From NCBI RefSeq assembly GCF_017876155.1, contig NZ_JAGINP010000005.1, forward strand, positions 62,001-126,000: a stretch of 64,000 nt of DNA, written 5' to 3'. Positions 49,158 through 61,487 of this stretch are shown here, piece after piece (within the stretch, counting starts at the first letter, position 1; each line of letters opens with the position of its first letter). This stretch comes from Azospirillum rugosum. GTDB taxonomy: Bacteria > Pseudomonadota > Alphaproteobacteria > Azospirillales > Azospirillaceae. The translations under genes and the position numbers were made by a program. The notes under the pieces are model-generated. The model had not been told where the DNA came from. It made no database searches and was given only the letters and a program-made list of their open reading frames with translations.

Positions 49158-50009
49158 ATGTCCAACCCGAAGCCGCTCATGGATGGCAAGCGTGGCCTGA
49201 TCATGGGCGTGGCGAACGACCGCTCGATCGCCTGGGGAATCGCCTCCACCCTGGCGCAGCACGGCGCCGAGCTGGCCTTCACCTACCAGGGCGACGCCCT
49301 CCTGAAGCGCGTGAAGCCGCTGGCCGAACAGGTCGGCGCCAAGCTGGTCCTGCCCTGCGACGTGACGGACGAGGCCAGCGTCGACGCGACCTTCGCCGCG
49401 ATCGAGAAGGAATGGGGCAAGCTGGACTTCGTGGTTCATGCGATCGCGTTTTCCGACAAGAACGAGTTGGACGGCCTCTATCTCAACACCACGCGCGGCA
49501 ACTTCCTCCGCACCATGGACATCTCCTGCTATTCCTTCACCGCGGTGGCGCAGCGCGCCGTGCCGCTGATGACGGACGGCGGAAGCCTGGTCACCTTGTC
49601 CTATTATGGCGCGGAACGCGTCATGCCGCACTACAACGTGATGGGCGTCGCCAAGGCCGCGCTGGAGGCCAGCGTGCGTTATCTGGCTGTCGATTTGGGC
49701 GGGCGCAACATCCGCGTCAATGCCATCTCGGCGGGTCCCATCAAGACGCTGGCGGCCAGCGGCATCGGCGATTTCCGCTACATCCTGAAGTGGAACGAGC
49801 TGAACGCCCCGTTGAAGCGCAACGTCACCATCGGCGAAGTCGGCGGCGCCGGCCTGTTCCTGCTGAGCGACCTGGGCGCCGGCGTGACCGGCGAGGTCAT
49901 GCATGTGGACTCCGGCTACCACACGGTGGGCATGGTCGCGGTCGACGCGGCGTCGGAGGTGGCGCAGCTCCTCGGTTCGCTCGGCGGCGGCACGGCCAAG
50001 GCCGAGTAA
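49158..50009 (+). CDS. fabI: Enoyl-[acyl-carrier-protein] reductase (NADH)
   Basis: Last reductive step of fatty acid elongation. 283 residues of the short-chain dehydrogenase fold: GKRGLIMGVANDRSIAWGIAS (cofactor loop), CDVTDEASVD, HAIAFSDKNELDG, and the active-site Tyr/Tyr/Lys set in LSYYGAERVMPHYNVMGVAKAALEASVRYLA. The ATG at 49158 follows GAGG. The C-terminal TAKAE extension is slightly longer than E. coli FabI. A strong terminator follows at 50020-50059. Confidence 0.97.
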   Translation: MSNPKPLMDGKRGLIMGVANDRSIAWGIASTLAQHGAELAFTYQGDALLKRVKPLAEQVGAKLVLPCDVTDEASVDATFAAIEKEWGKLDFVVHAIAFSDKNELDGLYLNTTRGNFLRTMDISCYSFTAVAQRAVPLMTDGGSLVTLSYYGAERVMPHYNVMGVAKAALEASVRYLAVDLGGRNIRVNAISAGPIKTLAASGIGDFRYILKWNELNAPLKRNVTIGEVGGAGLFLLSDLGAGVTGEVMHVDSGYHTVGMVAVDAASEVAQLLGSLGGGTAKAE

Positions 50010-50019
50010 ACGCAAAGGT

Positions 50020-50059
50020 CGCGGGCGCGCAACGAATGGTCGGCGCGCCTGCGATTTTT
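50020..50059 (+). terminator. Rho-independent terminator of fabI
   Basis: CGCGGGCGCGC (50020-50030) pairs with GCGCGCCTGCG (50043-50053, one G-U pair) followed by ATTTTTG, eleven bases after the fabI stop. Confidence 0.85.
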
Positions 50060-50146
50060 GATTGTTATAGACACTGAAGCTACTTTTGCTGGTGCGTGCC
50101 GCCCGCTATCCTCCGCCCCTTGAGCGTGGCGTGGAGTGCGGTGTCA

Positions 50147-51310
50147 ATGCGAGCCCGGCGTCAATCGGATTCGGTGTCCCCGATCCTGGAGCAGATCCTG
50201 TATGGGGGCTCCAGCGTGTCGATGAACCTGATCGGCATCACCCGCTCCATTCCGGACGACCAGCGGCTGTTCCGCGCCCAGGGATTGAACAAGGCGATCC
50301 TGTTCAAGTACCCGAACTTCGACGAGCGCGCCGACGACTACGCCAACCCCATCCTGGAGGATGAGGAGGACGCCGACATCGGTGTCCGGCCGGTGGAAAC
50401 CGGCATCTACGTCCCGCACAGCGTCGATGCGCCGGAGGCCGGCGGTCTTGCGATCTACCTGCGGTCGCGCAACAGCGACGTTCTGCTGGCGGAACAATTC
50501 GGCATCTCGGCGAGCGGCGGAAACGATGCGGCGGCCGATCTGCGCACCCTGTCGCTGATCGACAGCGTCCCCTCGCTCGATCCCTTTCTGCTGAAGGCCT
50601 GTTTCGAGGCCGAAAAGGTCTCCGTCGACGCGCGCCACTGGCTGATCAGCGACGCCGAGGACCAGCAGCTGCGCCGGTTGATCCGGCTGCGCATCGAACC
50701 CATCGTGCGCAAGGCCATCGAGGGCGGCACCGCCAATTCGCAGAGCATCGAGCGCTTCCTGGAGGCGATCTGGAACCCCGAGTTGGAGGAGGCCGGCCTG
50801 TTCGTCTCCGCCTTCGGCATCGAGCGCGGCGAGGCGGATGCCATCTTCAGCGCCTGGAAGGGCACGACCTTCTACGAATACCAGCTGCGCCGCATCGCCC
50901 CGCGGGCGCGCACGATCCTGAACTGGCTGAAGTCGCGGGAATGCATCCCGGTCGACATCCGCATGCACAAGCCCTACGAGACGCAGTTGCTGATGCACAT
51001 CGAAAAGGTGGGCAAGCTGCTGGAAACCACGCTGATGGACATCCGGCAGATCCTGTCGGACTACGAGACCAGCTTCAGCGCCTTCATGAACGGCCAGCCG
51101 GAACCGTTCCGCGACTATCTGCGGAAAATCCGCAGCCATTACTGGCTTTTGGGCTACTGCGTGTCGGCCCTGACCAGCGTGGCGCACCTGGACGCCCGCT
51201 GCATGAAGAACAATCCCAGCCGCAAGCTGTACTTCGAGATGATCCACAAGCTGCTGCGCCAGTTCGACGTCGCGCTCGACCGCCGGCGCGAGCAGAAGGG
51301 CGCGTTCTGA
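50147..51310 (+). CDS. Uncharacterised soluble protein
   Basis: A 387-residue protein without signal peptide or membrane helix. The N-terminal part (about 1-130) is acidic and includes YPNFDERADDYANPILEDEEDADIGVRPVETGIYVPHSV. The remainder is mainly helical (RRIAPRARTILNWLKSRECIPVDIRMHKPYETQLLMHIEKVGKLLETTLMDIRQIL). I recognise no domain. It lies between fabI and aroC on the same strand. ATG at 50147 is a reasonable start, but 50222 is also possible because the first 25 residues are weakly protein-like. Confidence 0.7.
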   Translation: MRARRQSDSVSPILEQILYGGSSVSMNLIGITRSIPDDQRLFRAQGLNKAILFKYPNFDERADDYANPILEDEEDADIGVRPVETGIYVPHSVDAPEAGGLAIYLRSRNSDVLLAEQFGISASGGNDAAADLRTLSLIDSVPSLDPFLLKACFEAEKVSVDARHWLISDAEDQQLRRLIRLRIEPIVRKAIEGGTANSQSIERFLEAIWNPELEEAGLFVSAFGIERGEADAIFSAWKGTTFYEYQLRRIAPRARTILNWLKSRECIPVDIRMHKPYETQLLMHIEKVGKLLETTLMDIRQILSDYETSFSAFMNGQPEPFRDYLRKIRSHYWLLGYCVSALTSVAHLDARCMKNNPSRKLYFEMIHKLLRQFDVALDRRREQKGAF

Positions 51311-51390
51311 CGAACTTGAAGATTGCTGCCCTTGACGCTGTGCCGATTTCCGGCAACTAAATGCGGCCTCAGCAGATTTTGGGGACAGCC

Positions 51391-52467
51391 ATGGCCGGCA
51401 ACAGCTTCGGAACGCTTTTCCGCTTCACCACCTGGGGCGAAAGCCATGGGCCGGCCATCGGGGTGGTGGTGGACGGCTGCCCGTCGCTGCTGGACCTGAG
51501 CGAGGCGGACATCCAGCCCTGGTTGGACAAGCGCCGGCCCGGCCAGTCGAAATACACGACGCAGCGGCAGGAGCCTGACCAGGTCAAGATCCTCTCCGGG
51601 GTGTTCGAAGGGAAGACCACCGGCACGCCGGTCTCGCTGATGATCGAGAACACCGACCAGCGGTCCAAGGACTACAGCGAGATCGCGGGCAAGTTCCGGC
51701 CGGGCCACGCCGACTACACCTATTGGAACAAGTACGGCATCCGCGACTACCGCGGCGGCGGACGGTCTTCAGCGCGCGAGACGGCCTGCCGCGTCGCGGC
51801 CGGTGCCGTGGCGCGCAAGGTGCTTGGGTCCGGGATCCAGGTGCGCGGCGCGCTGGTGCAGATCGGCCCGCACAAGGTGGACCGCAGCCGCTGGGACTGG
51901 GCGGAGGTGGACAACAATCCCTTCTTCTGCCCCGACGCGCAAGCGGCGGCGGAGTGGGCGACCTACCTGGACGGCATCCGCAAGAGCGGCTCCTCCATCG
52001 GCGCGGTGGTGGAGGTCGTGGCCTCCGGCGTGCCGGTGGGGCTCGGCGACCCGCTGTACGACAAGCTGGACGGTGACCTCGCCCGCGCAATGATGACCAT
52101 CAACGCTGTGAAGGGCGTGGAGATCGGCAACGGCTTCGAGGCCGCCACCCTGACCGGCGAGCAGAACGCCGACGAGATGCGCGCCGGCCCGAACGGCGAG
52201 CCGGAGTTTCTGTCGAACCAGGCCGGCGGCATCCTGGGCGGCATCTCCACCGGGCAGGACGTCGTCGTGCGCTTCGCGGTGAAGCCGACCAGCTCCATCC
52301 TGACGCCCCGCCACACGGTGAACCTGGACGGGCAGGACACCGACATCCTAACCAAGGGCCGCCATGACCCCTGCGTCGGCATCCGCGCCGTGCCGGTGGG
52401 CGAGGCGATGATGGCCTGCGTGCTCGCTGACCACCTGTTGAGGCACCGCGCCTACACGCGCGGGTAG
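51391..52467 (+). CDS. aroC: Chorismate synthase
   Basis: Seventh enzyme of the shikimate pathway, FMN-dependent. 358 residues with the family signatures [29 protein letters not shown], the Arg-rich [23 protein letters not shown], and late [28 protein letters not shown] and [21 protein letters not shown] at 51391 begins MAGNSFG as in most homologues. It lies 80 bases after the preceding orphan gene. Confidence 0.97.
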   Translation: MAGNSFGTLFRFTTWGESHGPAIGVVVDGCPSLLDLSEADIQPWLDKRRPGQSKYTTQRQEPDQVKILSGVFEGKTTGTPVSLMIENTDQRSKDYSEIAGKFRPGHADYTYWNKYGIRDYRGGGRSSARETACRVAAGAVARKVLGSGIQVRGALVQIGPHKVDRSRWDWAEVDNNPFFCPDAQAAAEWATYLDGIRKSGSSIGAVVEVVASGVPVGLGDPLYDKLDGDLARAMMTINAVKGVEIGNGFEAATLTGEQNADEMRAGPNGEPEFLSNQAGGILGGISTGQDVVVRFAVKPTSSILTPRHTVNLDGQDTDILTKGRHDPCVGIRAVPVGEAMMACVLADHLLRHRAYTRG

Positions 52468-52540
52468 CCGCCCTCTCCCTTCGAACGGAGAATTCCGGTA
52501 ACCTTCGCCCATCGAAGGCGTGGGAACGGGGTTGGAAGCG

Positions 52541-53113
52541 ATGGGCGGGGCTTGGCGCAGTGGGTTGATCGTCGCTGGTGCGGTGCTGGCCATCACGAGC
52601 GCCCTGCCCCGCCCGACGATGGCGCAGGCCCCGGCGAGCCCGAACGCCTTTCGCGAGGTCACGGAGACCTTCAAGGACTGGAAGCTCTACTGCCAGGTGT
52701 GGAGCGCGCCGAAGCGCCTGGAATGCGAACTCGGGTCGCGGCCGGGCAGCGACCGCCGCTCCCGCCTCGTCTGGCTGCGCTCCAGCGAGCGCTGGCTGGA
52801 GGGGCTGCGGTTCCGGCTGGACGACGCGGGCACCGACCTCGGCCGGAAGGTGCGCGTCTGGGTGGACGATTCGGTGTTCCGGCCGGAATTCCCCTGCCAG
52901 CCCTTCACGTTCGAGTCGAACACCTGCGCGGTCTCCGACCCGGCCACCAACCAGAAGCTGGTGGAGAAGCTGCTGTCCGGGAAAGAGGTGTCCGCCGTCG
53001 GCGTGTCGCCCGCGGGGACCAAGTCGGAGGTCCGCTTTTCCCTGAACGGCTTCAAGGCCGCCGTGGAGCGCATGGAGCAGATCCGGCGCGAGGCCGGCGG
53101 AACCTGGATGTAA
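52541..53113 (+). CDS. IalB-family exported protein
   Basis: A 190-residue secreted protein: signal peptide (MGGAWRSGLIVAGAVLAITSALPRPTMAQA) and a single IalB-type domain (FREVTETFKDWKLYCQVWSAPKRLECEL ... CAVSDPATNQKLVEKLLSGKEVSAVGV ... FSLNGFKAAVERM) with conserved cysteines. The family is named for Bartonella invasion protein IalB, but most members are in free-living Alphaproteobacteria and of unknown function. ATG at 52541 opens the signal peptide. Confidence 0.85.
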   Translation: MGGAWRSGLIVAGAVLAITSALPRPTMAQAPASPNAFREVTETFKDWKLYCQVWSAPKRLECELGSRPGSDRRSRLVWLRSSERWLEGLRFRLDDAGTDLGRKVRVWVDDSVFRPEFPCQPFTFESNTCAVSDPATNQKLVEKLLSGKEVSAVGVSPAGTKSEVRFSLNGFKAAVERMEQIRREAGGTWM

Positions 53114-53141
53114 CGTTCCGATACCGAAACGGAACCGCAAA

Positions 53142-53171
53142 ACGGACGCGGGCCGGCTGACCCGCGTCCGT
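53142..53171 (-). terminator. Terminator of the repeat lipoprotein gene
   Basis: ACGGACGCGGG (53142-53152) and CCCGCGTCCGT (53161-53171) form a perfect 11-bp stem. On the minus strand it is followed by TTTGCGG, ten bases after the lipoprotein stop. It may also end the convergent IalB transcript. Confidence 0.75.
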
Positions 53172-53181
53172 GACCGGTGCC

Positions 53182-53592
53182 TTACTGCGTGCCGGCGCCG
53201 TTGGGCAGCGAGCGGCGCGTCTGCGACTGGCCCATGCCCGGCTCGTTCGGCGAGATGGTCTGGTTCTGCATCTGGCCCTGCTGCGTCCGCGGGTACGGCG
53301 ACGCGCTGGAGGAGCCGGAGCCGGCGCGGTTCGGGTTGGTCAGCGATTCCCGCGTCGGCGATTGGCCAAGGCCCGGCTCGTTCGGGGAGATCGTGCGGCT
53401 GTCCAGCCCGCCCTCGCGGGCGGTCGCCCCAGCCGGTCCGGCCGGCGGAACCACCGTGGTCGAGTTGCCAGAGGTGGAGGCGCTCGGCGCGCTGCTGCTG
53501 CCGCTCGTTCCGGAGCCGGTCCGGTTGTCCATGCCAGAACAGCCGGCGAGAAGAATCGAGGCGGTTGCCGCGGCGATCATCAAGTTGCGCAT
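53182..53592 (-). CDS. Small repeat-containing lipoprotein
   Basis: A 136-residue predicted lipoprotein: signal peptide with lipobox ILLAGC (Cys18) followed by a disordered Ser/Gly/Thr-rich chain. Two repeats of TISPNEPG-GQS-TR-SL occur at about residues 66-84 and 112-130. No known domain; likely an outer-membrane-attached disordered protein. ATG at 53592 is chosen because it gives a canonical lipoprotein signal. The terminator at 53142-53171 follows. Confidence 0.75.
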   Translation of the reverse strand: MRNLMIAAATASILLAGCSGMDNRTGSGTSGSSSAPSASTSGNSTTVVPPAGPAGATAREGGLDSRTISPNEPGLGQSPTRESLTNPNRAGSGSSSASPYPRTQQGQMQNQTISPNEPGMGQSQTRRSLPNGAGTQ

Positions 53593-53754
53593 GGTTTCGT
53601 TCCGCTTCCCTGAGGTTCGTGGGCCACTCCGCACGTGCGGGCGGCGCGTTGACGTTCCCCCCGACAACCGGAAGCCATCCGGAACGTTCCCCAAGGGATG
53701 TGCGATTCAACCCCTATGCGGCCCTTACGCGCCGCCGCGGAATGACCGAAGCGC

Positions 53755-54861
53755 TCACGCGCCCCCTGGATCGCCCTCGGCCTTGGCGTATTTCTTCTTG
53801 GCCACGTCGAGCGTCGCCAGGAGCTGCTTGCCCGTGGCCCCGCCGTCGCCGCTGACGCGGGCATTCATCACCGCCTTGATGGCGTCCACATGCGCCTTGA
53901 ACAGCAGCCGCTCGTTGTCGGTCACCGCGGTGAAGGAGCCGTGGGTCGCCTCATACAGGGATTTCGCGATGTGCGTGATCAGCGGATAGCCGAAGATGCC
54001 GCCCTGCCCGCGCATTTCGTGCGCCGACCGGTTGATCTGCGCCACCAGCCCCGGGACGGCCGCCGGCTCGGCCCGCAGCCGCTCGACCCGGCGGGCCAGT
54101 TCCTCCACCTCCCCTGCGATCCAGGTGGCGTAGTCGCCGGCGCGGTTCTGGATCTCGGCCTCCGCGGCGGCCAGCACCTCGGCCGGCAGAACCGGGACCG
54201 GGTCCTTCGGCGCCAGCCCCACCTTGGCGCCCAGGCGGTTGGGCAACTCGAAATGGATCACCGGGTAGCGGTCGATGCCCACCGCCCTGGACGTGCTGTG
54301 CACCACCAGGATCTCGCTGCCGTGGGTCATGCGGCAGTCCATGGCGACGGGCCGCTGGCTGCGCCGACGGTCCGGCCCGAAATAGCCCTTGGCCAGCACG
54401 AAGCGCCGCGGCCGCGCGATGGCCGTCAGCAGGCGGCTGGCGATGGTGCCGGCCGAAAACGGCTTGGCGATGAAGTCGGTGGCGCCCAGGTCGCGCGCCT
54501 GCTCCACATAATGGCGGTCGGCGGCCCCGGACAGCATCAGCATGGGCAGGAAGCGGTCGGGCGACCGCGGGCTGCAGCGCACCCAGCGCAGCAGCATCAG
54601 CCCGTCCACCTCCGGCATCACCAGATCGGAGATGATCAGGTCGACCGGCGCGGTGCCCGGCGGCAGGGCCGCCCGGCGCTCCTCCAGGAAGCGGATGGCG
54701 TCGGCCCCGCTCGGCTCGCCATGGACGGTGCCGACCCCGATCGCCCGCAGGGTCGCGGTCAGCACGTTGCGGATGAACGCGCTGTCCTCGACCACCAGGA
54801 CCGAGAGGAGGTCGAGCTTCGGCCCGCCCCTTCCGACCAGATCGTTCATCACCCCAACCAT
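53755..54861 (-). CDS. Response regulator with C-terminal Hpt-like domain
   Basis: A 368-residue two-component protein. Residues 18-150 are a receiver domain with phospho-acceptor Asp79 (LIISDLVMPEVDG) and the conserved Lys in FIAKPFSAG. Residues 155-225 are a linker, and residues about 235-350 are helical with INRSAHEMRGQGGIFGYP, an Hpt-type motif with candidate phospho-His281. No kinase gene adjoins it, so it may act as an intermediate in a phosphorelay or as a stand-alone regulator. Start ATG 54861; 54849 is an alternative. Confidence 0.85.
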   Translation of the reverse strand: MVGVMNDLVGRGGPKLDLLSVLVVEDSAFIRNVLTATLRAIGVGTVHGEPSGADAIRFLEERRAALPPGTAPVDLIISDLVMPEVDGLMLLRWVRCSPRSPDRFLPMLMLSGAADRHYVEQARDLGATDFIAKPFSAGTIASRLLTAIARPRRFVLAKGYFGPDRRRSQRPVAMDCRMTHGSEILVVHSTSRAVGIDRYPVIHFELPNRLGAKVGLAPKDPVPVLPAEVLAAAEAEIQNRAGDYATWIAGEVEELARRVERLRAEPAAVPGLVAQINRSAHEMRGQGGIFGYPLITHIAKSLYEATHGSFTAVTDNERLLFKAHVDAIKAVMNARVSGDGGATGKQLLATLDVAKKKYAKAEGDPGGA

Positions 54862-55032
54862 TCGAGATCCATCGACCCCGTTATTGACACGCCGTGCGGC
54901 GCGTTGGCGAGCATGAACTTATGGTCTGGCCGCAGGTCAGGCTTTGCTCCCACTCATGGCCCCGCTAGGCTGGCGCCAAAAGCCGTCCTTAAGAATCCTG
55001 AAATGAGAAACCTTGTAGGGAGACCCACCGCG

Positions 55033-55605
55033 ATGCCGCAGCCCGATCACGTCATGGCCCTGCCCCTGCCCGAGACCCCGGACCTCGACCCGGAGATGGC
55101 GGCGCTGTTCGACAAGTGCGTGGAGAAGCTGGGCTTCGTGCCCAATGTGCTGAAGGCCTACAGCCTGCGCCCGAAGAAGCTGCGCAACTTCGCCATGCTC
55201 TACAACGAGCTGATGCTGGGCGAGAGCGGCCTGTCGAAGCTGGAGCGCGAGATGATCGCGGTGGTCGTCTCCTCCGCCAACCATTGCTATTACTGCCTAG
55301 TCGCGCACGGGCAGGCGGTGCGCAAACTGTCCGGCGACCCGGAATTGGGTGAGATGCTCGCGATGAACTACCGCGCCGCCCCGCTGGAGCCGCGCCAGCG
55401 CGCCATGCTCGACTTTGCCTGGAAGATGACCAAGGAACCCTGGACGATGGGCGAGCCGGACCGGCAGGCGCTGCGCGACGTTGGCTTCAGCGACGCGGAC
55501 ATCTTCGACATCGCCGACACGGCCGGCTTCTACAACATGTCGAACCGCGTCGCCTCGGCGGTGGACATGATGCCCAACCGGGAATACCACAAGCTGGACC
55601 GTTAA
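55033..55605 (+). CDS. AhpD-like / carboxymuconolactone decarboxylase family protein
   Basis: A 190-residue peroxidase-related protein. The redox motif is Cys85-x2-Cys88 with His92 in SSANHCYYCLVAHGQAV, as in AhpD. FVPNVLKAYSLRPKKLRNF and DVGFSDADIFDIADTAGFYNMSNRVASAVDM match the family of uncharacterised peroxidase-related enzymes. AGGGAG precedes ATG 55033; an in-frame ATG at 55001 is less likely. It lies 41 bases before sppA on the same strand. Confidence 0.92.
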   Translation: MPQPDHVMALPLPETPDLDPEMAALFDKCVEKLGFVPNVLKAYSLRPKKLRNFAMLYNELMLGESGLSKLEREMIAVVVSSANHCYYCLVAHGQAVRKLSGDPELGEMLAMNYRAAPLEPRQRAMLDFAWKMTKEPWTMGEPDRQALRDVGFSDADIFDIADTAGFYNMSNRVASAVDMMPNREYHKLDR

Positions 55606-55646
55606 AACCCGCCCAGTAAGCCCGCGCACCAACCGGAGCCGCCCGG

Positions 55647-57398
55647 ATGTTGAGGTTCATCGTCCGCCTGTTCGCCGCCATCGGCTTTCTCGTGGTCGCC
55701 GCCATCGTGGCGGCGGTCGTGCTGGCCACCCGGCACGAGCCCACCCTGCCGGACACCGTCGTCCTGGAACTCGACCTGAAAGGACCGCTGGCGGAAGGCG
55801 GGACCGAACGGTTCGGCGGCTTTCTCGGGCACGAGACCACGCTGCGGGAGGTGCTGGACACGCTGGAGCGCGGCCGCACCGACCCGCGCGTGAAGGGCCT
55901 GATCGCCCATTTCGCCGGCGACGGCATCGGCTTCGCCCAGGCGCAGGAGCTGCGCGGCGCCATCGAGCGGTTCCGCGCCTCCGGCCGCTTCGCCATGGCC
56001 TTCGCGGAGGCCTACGGCGACAACGGCTCCGGCAACCGCTCCTACCTGCTGGCCAGCGCCTTCGACGAGGTGTGGATGCAGCCGCTGGGCCTGCTCAGCC
56101 TGACCGGCCTGTCCGCCCAGGTGCCCTTCGCCCGCGGCGCGCTCGACAAGCTGGACGTCCAGCCGCAGCTGATGCAGCGGGAGGAGTTCAAAAGCTTCGC
56201 CGACACCTTCACCAAGACCGACTTCACCCCCGCCCACCGGGAGATGGTGGAGGCGCTGCTCGGCGACCTGACCAACCAGATCGTGGACGGCGTCGCGAAA
56301 AGCCGGCGCCTCGCCCCGGCGGCGGTGCGTGCGGCCATGGACAAGGCCCCCCTGCTCGACAAGGAGGCGCTGGACGCCAAGCTGATCGACCGGCTGGGCT
56401 ACGCCGACGAGGCGAAGGAGGCGGCGCTCCGCCGCGCCAACGCCCCGGCGGACGCCGATACGGTGGAGCCGAAGGAGTATCTGGCCGTGGCCGGCCCGGC
56501 CAACGGCAGCGGGCCGACCATCGCCTTGATCCACGCGGCCGGCACCATCACCAGCGGCAAGAGCGACAAGCCCGGCGTCGGCGAGGTCACCGCCGGGGCG
56601 GAAACCATCGTGCAGGCCATCGAGGACGCCGCGGAGGATCCCGCCGTGAAGGCGATCCTGTTCCGCATCGACAGCGGCGGCGGCGGCGTCACGGCGTCGG
56701 AAACCATCCGGCGCGCGCTGACCAAGGCCCGGGAATCCGGCAAGCCGGTGATCGCCAGCATGGGCGACACGGCGGCGTCGGGCGGCTATTGGATCGCGCT
56801 GGCCGCCGACCGCATCGTCGCCTCGCCGGGCACCATCACCGGCTCCATCGGCGTAGTGGCCGGCAAGATGTCGCTGAACGGGTTGTCGGAACGGCTGGGC
56901 GTCCATTGGGGCGTCGTCGACACCGGCCGCAACGCCGGCATGTGGTCGCCGCTGCGCCCCTTCAGCCCCAGCGAAGAGGAGCGGCTGACCGCCATCATCG
57001 ACGCCAGCTACGCCACCTTCCTGGGGCGCGTGGCGGAGGCGCGGCACATGACGCCGGACCAGGCGCGCGCCGCCGCCAAGGGGCGCGTCTGGTCCGGCGC
57101 GCAGGCGCGGGAGCTTGGCCTCGTGGACGACCTCGGCGGCGTGGACGGCGCGCTGAGGCTGGCGAAGCAGGCGGCAAAGCTCGACCCCGACACGGCCGTC
57201 ACCCTGACGGCTTATCCCAAGCCGAAGTCGCTGCTGCGGGAAATCCGGGACCTTGCCTCGGGCAAGGGCGATCTGGTGGAGGCGGCGGCCCTGCTGGCCG
57301 AACTGCGGCCGGCGCTGGCGCAACTGTCGCCGCTTGTGCAGGCGGCGCGCTCCGGCGGCGTGGAGGCGCGGATGCCCCCCCTGATGCTGGATCGATAA
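55647..57398 (+). CDS. sppA: Signal peptide peptidase SppA, 67-kDa type
   Basis: Inner-membrane serine protease that degrades cleaved signal peptides. 583 residues: N-terminal membrane anchor (LFAAIGFLVVAAIVAAVVLA), then two tandem protease-fold domains. The nucleophile is Ser378 in MGDTAASGGYWIALAADRI; the catalytic lysine region lies in the N-terminal half, where NRSYLLASAFDEVW replaces the usual YYLAS segment. The length is that of the duplicated E. coli type. Confidence 0.94.
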   Translation: MLRFIVRLFAAIGFLVVAAIVAAVVLATRHEPTLPDTVVLELDLKGPLAEGGTERFGGFLGHETTLREVLDTLERGRTDPRVKGLIAHFAGDGIGFAQAQELRGAIERFRASGRFAMAFAEAYGDNGSGNRSYLLASAFDEVWMQPLGLLSLTGLSAQVPFARGALDKLDVQPQLMQREEFKSFADTFTKTDFTPAHREMVEALLGDLTNQIVDGVAKSRRLAPAAVRAAMDKAPLLDKEALDAKLIDRLGYADEAKEAALRRANAPADADTVEPKEYLAVAGPANGSGPTIALIHAAGTITSGKSDKPGVGEVTAGAETIVQAIEDAAEDPAVKAILFRIDSGGGGVTASETIRRALTKARESGKPVIASMGDTAASGGYWIALAADRIVASPGTITGSIGVVAGKMSLNGLSERLGVHWGVVDTGRNAGMWSPLRPFSPSEEERLTAIIDASYATFLGRVAEARHMTPDQARAAAKGRVWSGAQARELGLVDDLGGVDGALRLAKQAAKLDPDTAVTLTAYPKPKSLLREIRDLASGKGDLVEAAALLAELRPALAQLSPLVQAARSGGVEARMPPLMLDR

Positions 57399-57480
57399 TG
57401 TTGGATCAATGATTGCGGCGGCGCCCCTTCCCGCCATTCGGCCCGGCCATTGGACAAGGAAGGGGGCGGCGCTCCGCTCA

Positions 57481-57726
57481 TCAATGACGTGTGGACAAGT
57501 TGGCGGAATACAGCAGGAACAACGAGTTCGCGTTCAGACTGCTTTCGCTTTCCAGGTAGCTTTGAAAACCAGGCGAACAGACCAGTCGGGCAATCTCGTC
57601 CTTTGAGAAGACCGGCAAGAAAGGATTGTTCGACAGTTCTTCATAGGCAGCCCTCGCCACTAGTCTCAACTTAGGCGGAATCGCCGTGATATATCGGTCG
57701 AGGGCACACTCGTCCTCACGCTCCAT
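57481..57726 (-). CDS. Small orphan protein in a low-GC stretch
   Basis: An 81-residue soluble protein (MEREDECALDRYITAIPPKLRLVARAAYEELSNNPFLPVFSKDEI...). An AAAAGGAG ribosome-binding site sits about seven bases upstream of ATG 57726, supporting real translation. No domain is recognised; it is mostly helical with a Ser/Asn/Leu-rich end. Codons are less GC-biased than in the neighbours, suggesting recent acquisition. Confidence 0.6.
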   Translation of the reverse strand: MEREDECALDRYITAIPPKLRLVARAAYEELSNNPFLPVFSKDEIARLVCSPGFQSYLESESSLNANSLFLLYSANLSTRH

Positions 57727-58361
57727 CGGGCGCACTCCTTTTCCACTTTTTTGATGATTAGTGGCTACAGTATAAAGATTGCGCAAACCGCCAAACGCGT
57801 AAAGCGACATAAGGTGGCGAAGTAGCAAATCCTGCACAGTGTTGTGTCTGCACCACATCATACGTTTTGGGTAAGCAGGCCGTCGTGGACTCCATCATCC
57901 ACCAAAGCGCAGGTGGACGCCGCGACCTTGCCGAAACGGATATTACGCGCCTGCAAGCTTCCAGCGCCCTTGAAGCCCAAAGGATGCTCACTCCGCGTTC
58001 AATCCTTGGAAATTTGTTCACAGTTCGTTGCGCTTTGCATCGAACGCTTCGCGCCGGATACCGTCGGCGATAAGGACTCTGCCGGCACAAGCACACGGCA
58101 ATACAGCCTTTGGATATATCCGGAAGGATGATGTCTTGAAATATTGGAGTTGCCACGAATCAGCAGAGTCTTATCTTTCAACCACCTCGACTCGACACCA
58201 TTTCATCTGAGTTGACCCAATTATCTCGTTCATATATAGGCCAACAACCCATTTTGAGTTCGCCCTATCCCCATCCGGGAAAGAGGACTTTTCGCCTGCG
58301 GAGATGAGGATTATATCGTTCGGCGGAGAAACACTCCGCTTATCATCCTTTTTGGCAGAAT
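57727..58361. other. Gene-poor, AT-enriched stretch
   Basis: 635 bases with lower GC than the rest of the window and only short open frames on both strands (up to 132 codons), none with a ribosome-binding site plus protein-like composition. It separates the small orphan gene from the CheB-CheR fusion and must include the latter's promoter. It may be remnant or acquired DNA. Confidence 0.55.

Positions 58362-61483
<3,122 letters not shown>

Positions 61484-61487
<4 letters not shown>

Noticed and set aside
57867..58073. Short plus-strand open frame in the low-GC stretch, and overlapping minus-strand frames
   Set aside because: No ribosome-binding site and no recognisable protein features on either strand.
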